Source: Reyranella massiliensis 521
GTDB taxonomy: Bacteria; Pseudomonadota; Alphaproteobacteria; Reyranellales; Reyranellaceae
Reading direction: 5' to 3'
Assembly: GCF_000312425.1 (NCBI RefSeq)
Contig: NZ_HE997181.1
Location: 902,002-966,001 of the forward strand
Length of the DNA: 64,000 nt
The notes beneath the pieces are model-generated. The model was given only the letters and a program-made list of their open reading frames with translations, had not been told where the DNA came from and made no database searches. Positions 57,116 through 64,000 of this stretch are shown in pieces. How positions within the stretch are numbered: position 1 is the stretch's first letter; every line of letters begins with the position of its first letter. A program made the translations under genes and the position numbers.

Positions 57116-58780
57116 TCAGGCGCGCTTGCGGTCGTACTTGCTCTGCTTGCCGGTGCCGTAAAGTTTCAGCGCCCCCTCGGGGCCGGTGGCATTGGGGCGC
57201 TGGAAGATCCAGTTCTGCCAGGCCGAGAGGCGGGCGAAGATCTTGGTCTCCATCGTCTCCGGGCCGGGAAAACGCAGGTTCGCTTCCATGCCGATCAGTC
57301 CGTCGGGCGAGAAGCCGGCACGTTCCTCGACGGCCAGCCGGACCTCGTCCTCCCAGTCGATATCATCGGGCGTGAAGGTGACGAGACCGGCCTCGTCGGC
57401 GGCTTCGGCGTCCAGTGCCTCGCCGATCTCGCCTTTGAGTTCGTCGACATGGGCAGGCTCGGCCAGGAAGCGCGTTGCGAGCCGCGTCAGGCCGTTGCCC
57501 ATCGGATAGGGGCCGAAGTTCATCGACGTGAGCCGGATCGTGGCAGCCGGCAGGTTGGAGCCGTCGAAAACGCCGTCCAGCATGTAGGAGCGGTCGGCCG
57601 CCAGCACGAGTTCGAACAGGGTGCCGGTGAAGCACGAGCCGGGCTCGATAAGTGCTATCAGGCTGCGCGAGCTGACGTCCAGCCGCTTCAGGGTGCGCTT
57701 CCAATAGAGCACGATCTCGCGCACCAGCCAGTTCGACGCCTCCTTGGCCAGCAGTGCGTCGTAGGCTTCGACCAGCGCCCCATCGCCCTGGCTCTGCAGC
57801 ACCCAGGTGCCGATCTCGGTCTCGTTGAGGCGCAGATGCATCATCGCATCGTCGAGGTCGCGGGCCAGAGCCAGCGGCCAGAAGGCAGCGCCCTGGGCGT
57901 GGATCGCGGCGGCATCGGCCGGCGGTGCCGCGGCAGGGCCGTTGACGCGCAGCTTTGCCGAACGGCCCTCGCGATCGATCTCGACGGTGAGATGGCCGTA
58001 GCGGATCGTATCGCCTTCGATGCTGCGCTCGATGGCAGGCAGGGCGATGCCCTTGGCGTCCTTCGGGCGAGACGACTTGGCGGCGACATCTTCGGCCGTC
58101 TTCTTCGTTTCGTCGACCAGCTTGGATGGCGGCACGAGCCGGTCGACCAACCGCCATTCCTTGGCGCGCTTGCCGCGCAGGCCTTCGGCGGTGGTGCAGA
58201 AGAAGTCGGCATGATCGCGGCGCACCAAACGCTTGTCGACCAGGCGGGTCAGGCCGCCGGTGCCCGGCAGCACGGCGAGCAGCGGCAGTTCGGGCAGGGA
58301 CACCGCACTCGATCCATCGTCGGCCAGCAGGATCTGTTCGCAGGCCAGAGCGAGCTCGTAGCCGCCGCCGGCGGCGATGCCGTTGATGGAGCAGATGTAG
58401 GTCTGGCCGGAATTCGTGCTGGCATCCTCGATGGCGAGCCGCGTTTCGTTGGTGAACTTGCAGAAGTTCACCTTGTGGTCGTGGGTGGAGAGGCCAAGCA
58501 TGTTGATGTTGGCGCCGGAGCAGAAGATGCGGTCGCGCTGGGAGCGGATGACGACGGCGCCGATCTCGGGGTGCTCGAAGCGCAGCCGCTGCACGGCATC
58601 GGCCAGCTCGATATCGACGCCGAGGTCGTAGGAATTGAGCTTCAGCTTGTAGCCTGGCTTCAGCCCGCCATCCTCGTTCACGTCCATGGTGAGGTAGGCG
58701 ACGCCGTTTTCGAGGGCGAGCTTCCAGTGGCGATAGCGGCTGGGCTCGGTCCGGAAATCGATGGGCGGGGTCTCGGCCAT
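57116..58780 (-). CDS. boxC: 2,3-Epoxybenzoyl-CoA dihydrolase
   Basis: 554-residue double-crotonase protein; N-terminal half has VVIRSQRDRIFCSGANINMLG and INGIAAGGGYELALACEQILLADD oxyanion loops, and the C-terminal half LIEPGSCFTGTLFELVLAADRSYML. This length and arrangement is typical of BoxC, which opens the epoxide ring with two waters, releasing formate. First gene of the box run; a 26-bp inverted repeat lies 9 bp upstream of the start. Confidence 0.95.
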   Translation of the reverse strand: MAETPPIDFRTEPSRYRHWKLALENGVAYLTMDVNEDGGLKPGYKLKLNSYDLGVDIELADAVQRLRFEHPEIGAVVIRSQRDRIFCSGANINMLGLSTHDHKVNFCKFTNETRLAIEDASTNSGQTYICSINGIAAGGGYELALACEQILLADDGSSAVSLPELPLLAVLPGTGGLTRLVDKRLVRRDHADFFCTTAEGLRGKRAKEWRLVDRLVPPSKLVDETKKTAEDVAAKSSRPKDAKGIALPAIERSIEGDTIRYGHLTVEIDREGRSAKLRVNGPAAAPPADAAAIHAQGAAFWPLALARDLDDAMMHLRLNETEIGTWVLQSQGDGALVEAYDALLAKEASNWLVREIVLYWKRTLKRLDVSSRSLIALIEPGSCFTGTLFELVLAADRSYMLDGVFDGSNLPAATIRLTSMNFGPYPMGNGLTRLATRFLAEPAHVDELKGEIGEALDAEAADEAGLVTFTPDDIDWEDEVRLAVEERAGFSPDGLIGMEANLRFPGPETMETKIFARLSAWQNWIFQRPNATGPEGALKLYGTGKQSKYDRKRA

Positions 58781-58789
58781 GGCGTTCCC

Positions 58790-58815
58790 TATTTCTGTAA
58801 TTCGGTACGGAAATA
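58790..58815. promoter_or_regulatory. Inverted-repeat operator upstream of boxC
   Basis: Arms TATTTCTGTA and TACGGAAATA around ATTCGG, one mismatch in ten. It lies 9 bp before the boxC start and 44 bp before the divergent GNAT start. A repressor for the box genes is the likely ligand; no boxR-type gene is in the window. Confidence 0.55.
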
Positions 58816-58859
58816 CCTATTTACTTTCCTTGCCGCAAGAGCATTCTGCTCGCTCAGAT

Positions 58860-59279
58860 ATGGTCACGATCCGCCCCGCTCAACCCTCTGATTTGCCGGC
58901 TATTTCCGCTCTGGACGAGCGGCTAACCGGCCTTTCCAAGCCGGGCTATTGGCAGGATATGCTGGCTCCGGATCGTCATTTCCTGGTGGCAGAGACCGAT
59001 CGTCGAGCCCTGGCGGGTTTCATCGCTGGCGAGGTCCGGGCCTGGGAGTTTGGACAGCCGGCAGCCGGCTGGGTGTTCGCGATCCAGGTCGATCCCAAGA
59101 CCCGACTGAAGGGGGTGGGCAGCGCGTTGTTCGAGTCGCTGGCGACGCGCTTCCGGCAGGCCGGCGTGACGCGGCTGCGCACCCTGGTGGATCGCAAGGA
59201 CCATCTGATCCTCTCCTTCTTCCGCGCGCAGGGCATGGTCGCGGGGCCATCTTTGCAGCTCGATATGGAATTGCCGTGA
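58860..59279 (+). CDS. GNAT-family N-acetyltransferase
   Basis: 139 aa. VTIRPAQPSDLPAISALDE is the GNAT opening and VFAIQVDPKTRLKGVGSALFESLATRF (about 76-102) holds the acetyl-CoA binding Q/R-x-x-G-x-G/A loop, here RLKGVG. ATG 58860 was preferred over a start 33 codons upstream inside the boxC leader. Its stop overlaps the Rrf2 gene start (GTGA). Acceptor unknown. Confidence 0.85.
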   Translation: MVTIRPAQPSDLPAISALDERLTGLSKPGYWQDMLAPDRHFLVAETDRRALAGFIAGEVRAWEFGQPAAGWVFAIQVDPKTRLKGVGSALFESLATRFRQAGVTRLRTLVDRKDHLILSFFRAQGMVAGPSLQLDMELP

Positions 59280-59671
59280 AACTGCAGACGGCAACTCGGC
59301 TCGGCCTCTACGCGACGCTCGAACTGGCGCGCGATCCCCAGCGCACACTCTCGGCTGCCGATCTCGCTGAACGGTTCGGCGTCTCGTCACACCACCTCGC
59401 CAAGGTCCTGCGCACGCTGGCGACGGCGGGGCTGGTGCAGGGCGGGCGCGGGGCAGCCGGCGGCTACCGCTTCATCGGCAATCGCCGTCGCACGACCCTG
59501 ATGGATATCGTGGCCCTGTTCGAGCCGGCCCCCGGCAGTCGCGCCAAGGAACCCGGCGAAGACACTGAGATCGGCGGTGCCCTGCAGCGCGTGCTAACGG
59601 AGATTGACGAGATTGCCGAAGCGACGCTGCGTTCGGTGAGCCTCGAGACTATGTTGAAGCACCCGATGTAA
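59276..59671 (+). CDS. Rrf2-family regulator without cysteines
   Basis: 131 aa. MKLQTATRLGLYATLELARDPQRTLSAADLAERFGVSSHHLAKVLRTLATAGLVQGGRGAAGGYRF is the Rrf2 winged helix (about 1-66). The Cys triad used by IscR, NsrR and RirA to hold an Fe-S cluster is wholly absent, so it must sense something else. GTG 59276 overlaps the GNAT stop by 4 bp. It may act on the acetyltransferase operon or the nearby box genes. Confidence 0.85.
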   Translation: MKLQTATRLGLYATLELARDPQRTLSAADLAERFGVSSHHLAKVLRTLATAGLVQGGRGAAGGYRFIGNRRRTTLMDIVALFEPAPGSRAKEPGEDTEIGGALQRVLTEIDEIAEATLRSVSLETMLKHPM

Positions 59672-59680
59672 GAGGGTGGA

Positions 59681-60385
59681 ATGTTGATCCGATGGATATG
59701 TCTTTTCGCCGTCGCGGTGCTTTCGCCGGGCTTCGCGCTGGCCAACGATACGGGCAAGCCTCCGCCGACCTGCGCGCCCAAGAATTGGAACGAGGTCGAG
59801 ACGTGGCGCGACTGGGCCAGCCATACGCCGCCCGCCAACCAGAAGAACTGGGCCGAGGAAAAGACGCGCTGGGTGAACAACCGCGACGTCTGGCGGAATC
59901 TGGATAGGCTTTACATCGCCGTCACGGGCGGCAAGGTCGTGACGCTCACCGACTGTCCGTTCGGCGACGAGATGTATTTCTACATCTACCAGCACTACGA
60001 TGAGAATGGTGCGTTCCACCTCGTGCGCACCGTCTTCTATGAAGATCACCTCTTCACGCTGGTGATGCGCAAGACCGGCAAGCTGATCGACCTTCCCGGT
60101 CCGCCGGTCTGGTCGCCGGACAAGGCGCGCTTCGCCTATGGCGTTTGCGACCTGCTGAACGGCAAGGACAATCTCGCCATCCTGCGGCCCACCGAAGATG
60201 GCGTGAAAGCGGAGATCGAGACCACGATTCCCTGCGGCCTGGGCGAGTGCCAGCTCGCCTGGGAGAGCGCCTCGTCGCTCACGGCCACCTGTCTCAAGTC
60301 CGGCGATCAGGGCAACGAACGCAAGCGCGTGCGCTATACTCGGCAGGGCGACAAGTGGGGGGCCACGACGACGACGTTGAAGTAG
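59681..60385 (+). CDS. Secreted protein of unknown function
   Basis: 234 aa. A signal peptide (about 1-22, VLSPGFALAND) precedes a mature protein with about six cysteines and a repeated beta-strand look (KLIDLPGPPVWSPDKARFAY, WESASSLTATCLK), similar in feel to blade-like domains. I do not recognise the family. GGTGG lies just before ATG 59681, 9 bp after the Rrf2 gene. Convergent with an acyl-CoA dehydrogenase. Confidence 0.65.
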   Translation: MLIRWICLFAVAVLSPGFALANDTGKPPPTCAPKNWNEVETWRDWASHTPPANQKNWAEEKTRWVNNRDVWRNLDRLYIAVTGGKVVTLTDCPFGDEMYFYIYQHYDENGAFHLVRTVFYEDHLFTLVMRKTGKLIDLPGPPVWSPDKARFAYGVCDLLNGKDNLAILRPTEDGVKAEIETTIPCGLGECQLAWESASSLTATCLKSGDQGNERKRVRYTRQGDKWGATTTTLK

Positions 60386-60401
60386 CGCGCCGCCGAGAGG
60401 C

Positions 60402-61595
60402 CTATTCCTTGCCCCAGCCGTCCCGTGTCTGCGGTAGCTTCTTCTTAAGCAGGGCACCCGCCACGACATTGCGCAGCACTTCGGCGGTGCCGCCACCGAT
60501 GGTGAACATGCGCACATCGCGGGCCATGCGTTCCAGCGGCAGCTCGCGCGAATAGCCTCGGGCGCCGAAGAACTGCAGCGCCTCGTTCACGACCTGGATG
60601 GCGCTTTCCGAGGTGAAGACCTTGGCTTGCGCCGCCATCAGCATGTCGGGAAAGCCGCCCTCGCCGGAGCGCGCGGCGTCGTAGACCAGTGACTGCGAGG
60701 CCGCGAGCTTGATCGACATGTCGGCGAGCTTCCACTGCAGGCCCTGGAACTCGTTGATCGGCCGGCCGAACTGCTGGCGCTTTTCCGACCAGTCGAGCGC
60801 AAGCTGATAGGCGCCCTGGGCAATGCCCAGTGCCACGGTCGCGGCGCCGACGCGCTGGCTGTTGTAGGCGTTCATCAGGTCGGCGAAGCCCTTCTTCAGG
60901 CCGCGTGGCGGGATCACCAGCGAAGAGGGCGGGACGTCCATGTCTTCGAAGTCGATCACCGCTTCGGGGATGCCGCGCAGACCCATGGTCGGCTCGCGCT
61001 TGGTGATCTTGAGGCCCTTGGTCTCATCGCGAATGGCGAGAAAGCCACCGATTCCCTCGAAGGTGCCTTTCTCATCGTAGACCTTGGCGAAGATCAGGTG
61101 CAGGCGCGAGACGCCGCCGCCGGTGATCCAGTGCTTGCGACCGTTCAGGACATAGCGGTTGCCCTTCTTGTCTGCGCGCGTGGTCATGCCGTTGGCGTCG
61201 GAGCCGGCGTCCGGCTCGGTGATGCAGATCGCCGGCTTGTCGCCCGACAGCACCATGTCGGCGGCCATCTTCTTCTGCTCGTCCGAGCCGTAGGCCATGA
61301 CCGCGCTGATCGCACCCATATTGGTCTCGACAGCGATGCGGCCGGTCACGGCGCAGGATGCCGACAAGGCCTCGATTGCGAGCACCGCGTCGAGCCAGCC
61401 CTTGCCCTGGCCACCATATTGCTGCGGGATCGTCATGCCGATCAGCTTGGCGTCCTTCAGCAGGTCGACATTGTCCCAGGGGTACTGCTCGGTGCGATCG
61501 ACCTCGGCTGCCCGCTTCGAGACGGGACCTGCGGCGAGTTCGCGGGCGCGAGCCTGCAGTTTCACCTGATCGGGCGACAGTCCGGACGCGTTCAT
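60402..61595 (-). CDS. Acyl-CoA dehydrogenase family protein
   Basis: 397 aa. ICITEPDAGSDANGMTTRA (about 125-143), QQFGRPINEFQGLQWKLADMSIKL and FFGARGYSRELPLERMARDVR show the full ACAD fold; the segment near the usual YEGTSE reads IGGGTAE. Closest in look to dehydrogenases acting on short or modified acyl-CoAs. Start ATG 61595. It follows the AhpD-like gene by 24 bp on the same strand. Confidence 0.9.
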   Translation of the reverse strand: MNASGLSPDQVKLQARARELAAGPVSKRAAEVDRTEQYPWDNVDLLKDAKLIGMTIPQQYGGQGKGWLDAVLAIEALSASCAVTGRIAVETNMGAISAVMAYGSDEQKKMAADMVLSGDKPAICITEPDAGSDANGMTTRADKKGNRYVLNGRKHWITGGGVSRLHLIFAKVYDEKGTFEGIGGFLAIRDETKGLKITKREPTMGLRGIPEAVIDFEDMDVPPSSLVIPPRGLKKGFADLMNAYNSQRVGAATVALGIAQGAYQLALDWSEKRQQFGRPINEFQGLQWKLADMSIKLAASQSLVYDAARSGEGGFPDMLMAAQAKVFTSESAIQVVNEALQFFGARGYSRELPLERMARDVRMFTIGGGTAEVLRNVVAGALLKKKLPQTRDGWGKE

Positions 61596-61619
61596 CGCAA
61601 CAGCCTTTGCAAGAAGTGA

Positions 61620-62198
61620 CTAACGGCCCAGCGTATAGAACTCGTCGTTCGGACGCATCCGGGTGACGTTCGCCATACGATTGGACAGCGCAAAGAACGA
61701 GGCGATCGAGGCGATGTCCCAGACGTCATCGTCGTTGAAGCCGTGCTTGGCCAGGGCGGCGAAATCGTCGTCACCGACGGTATTGGCTTCGAACGACACC
61801 TTCATGGCGAAGTCCAGCATCGCGGTCTGGCGCGGTGTGATATCGGCCTTGCGATAATTGATGGCAACCTGGTCGGCGATCAGCGGGTTTTTCGCCCGGA
61901 TACGCAGGATGGCGCCGTGCGCGATGACGCAATACTGGCACTGGTTGGCGTTGCTCGTCGCCACGACGATCATTTCGCGCTCGGCCTTGGTGAGGTTGCC
62001 GGGCTTGTCCATCAGGGCGTCGTGATAGGCGAAGAACGCCCGGAATTCGTCCGGCCGGTGTGCCAGGACGAGGAAGACGTTGGGAATGAAGCCGGATTTT
62101 TCCTGAACGGCGACGATCCGCTCGCGAATGTCGGCAGGCAGATCGGCCAGGGCGGGAACGGGGAAACGGCTGATGGGCAGCGAAGCGGGGGAAGACAT
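61620..62198 (-). CDS. AhpD-like peroxidase-related protein
   Basis: 192 aa in the uncharacterised peroxidase-related (AhpD-like) family. The active-site motif NANQCQYCVIAHGAILR (CxxCxxxH, about 96-112) is complete, so thiol redox activity is possible. ATG 62198 is chosen as the first start before SPASLPISRFPVP; the frame is open upstream into the cyclase gene. 19 bp after the class III cyclase. Confidence 0.85.
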   Translation of the reverse strand: MSSPASLPISRFPVPALADLPADIRERIVAVQEKSGFIPNVFLVLAHRPDEFRAFFAYHDALMDKPGNLTKAEREMIVVATSNANQCQYCVIAHGAILRIRAKNPLIADQVAINYRKADITPRQTAMLDFAMKVSFEANTVGDDDFAALAKHGFNDDDVWDIASIASFFALSNRMANVTRMRPNDEFYTLGR

Positions 62199-62217
62199 GA
62201 ATCGATCTCCAGCGGGG

Positions 62218-63788
<1,571 letters not shown>

Positions 63789-63792
<4 letters not shown>

Positions 63793-64000
63793 GCTGGAGG
63801 TCCCACGCGATAGACGACGACGTTGCCCCGATGGCCACGCACATCCGTGACGCCCAGGCGTTCGCAGGCTTCTACGGCGCTGGCCGCGAGAACCGTACTC
63901 TCGGCCGCCAGGATCGTCGTGCCGAATTTCTTGTTGAGCTGTTCGATGCGCGAGGCCACGTTCACCGCATCGCCCAGCAGAGTGTAACTCAGCCGGTTTT
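63789..64000 (-). CDS. Class III cyclase, C-terminal part (cut by window end)
   Basis: The last 69 residues of a second cyclase: NRLSYTLLGDAVNVASRIEQLN, then KKFGTTILAAESTV and a short C-terminus ending VVVYRVGPPA. The GDAVNVASRIE segment carries the Asn and Arg catalytic residues. Its stop overlaps the next cyclase start by 4 bp, so the two are translated together. The rest lies beyond base 64000. Confidence 0.85.

Overview
The window is high-GC DNA from one chromosome. The gene set points to an alphaproteobacterium: direct-repeat GTTC-N7-GTTC LexA boxes, an ImuA/ImuB/DnaE2 mutasome, the ligase-associated DNA-damage genes, and many acyl-CoA and class III cyclase genes. A free-living soil or water organism near Rhodospirillales/Reyranella is my guess from gene content only. 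Coding density is very high, with many 1-8 bp stop/start overlaps. I see no rRNA, tRNA, CRISPR array or insertion sequence, and no gap above 300 bp lacks a gene.

Layout. 1-1224: bacterioferritin (only the start codon lies outside) facing bacterioferritin-associated ferredoxin, then a thioesterase. 1250-6376: acyl-CoA dehydrogenase, a membrane-linked class III cyclase with C-terminal cysteine repeats, and an overlapping operon of three hotdog proteins and a VOC protein. 6383-10123: a lipid-linked sugar module (GT-C-like membrane protein, methyltransferase, GT2, small flippase-like DMT protein). 10134-14567: an NMT1/SsuA-type ABC importer between two crotonases. 14774-18002: MaoC hydratase, ChaC-like cyclotransferase, EamA transporter, MoaA.

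18034-31457 is a DNA-repair region. The ligase-associated ATP-dependent DNA ligase and MBL exonuclease diverge from the Lhr-like helicase. Next comes an SOS operon, imuA-imuB-[RHH antitoxin-PIN toxin]-dnaE2-secreted small protein, with a clear LexA box over its promoter. The toxin-antitoxin pair sits inside the mutasome operon with gaps of only 9 and 4 nt, which is the most unusual arrangement here.

31551-41674: MBL hydrolase, a small membrane protein followed in frame by a streptomycin-kinase-like gene with no ATG/GTG/TTG start, PoxB, acetylpolyamine-amidohydrolase-like protein, CoA transferase, M20-type amidohydrolase, BenE benzoate symporter, and two small regulatory pairs with visible operators (ArsR/SRPBCC and carboxymuconolactone decarboxylase/HxlR).

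41675-58780 is one long minus-strand run. Read in transcription order it holds boxC, boxB, an OmpA-like small protein, a benzoate-CoA ligase-type enzyme, a broken cyclase gene, livKHMGF, potFGHI and the sulfite dehydrogenase pair sorA-sorB. The box genes with the ligase, the branched-chain-type ABC importer and BenE suggest uptake and aerobic CoA-dependent degradation of benzoate or a related aromatic acid. boxA and the later box enzymes are not in the window. 58860-64000: GNAT acetyltransferase, a cysteine-free Rrf2 regulator, a secreted unknown, acyl-CoA dehydrogenase, AhpD-like peroxidase-related protein and two tandem class III cyclases, the last cut by the window end.
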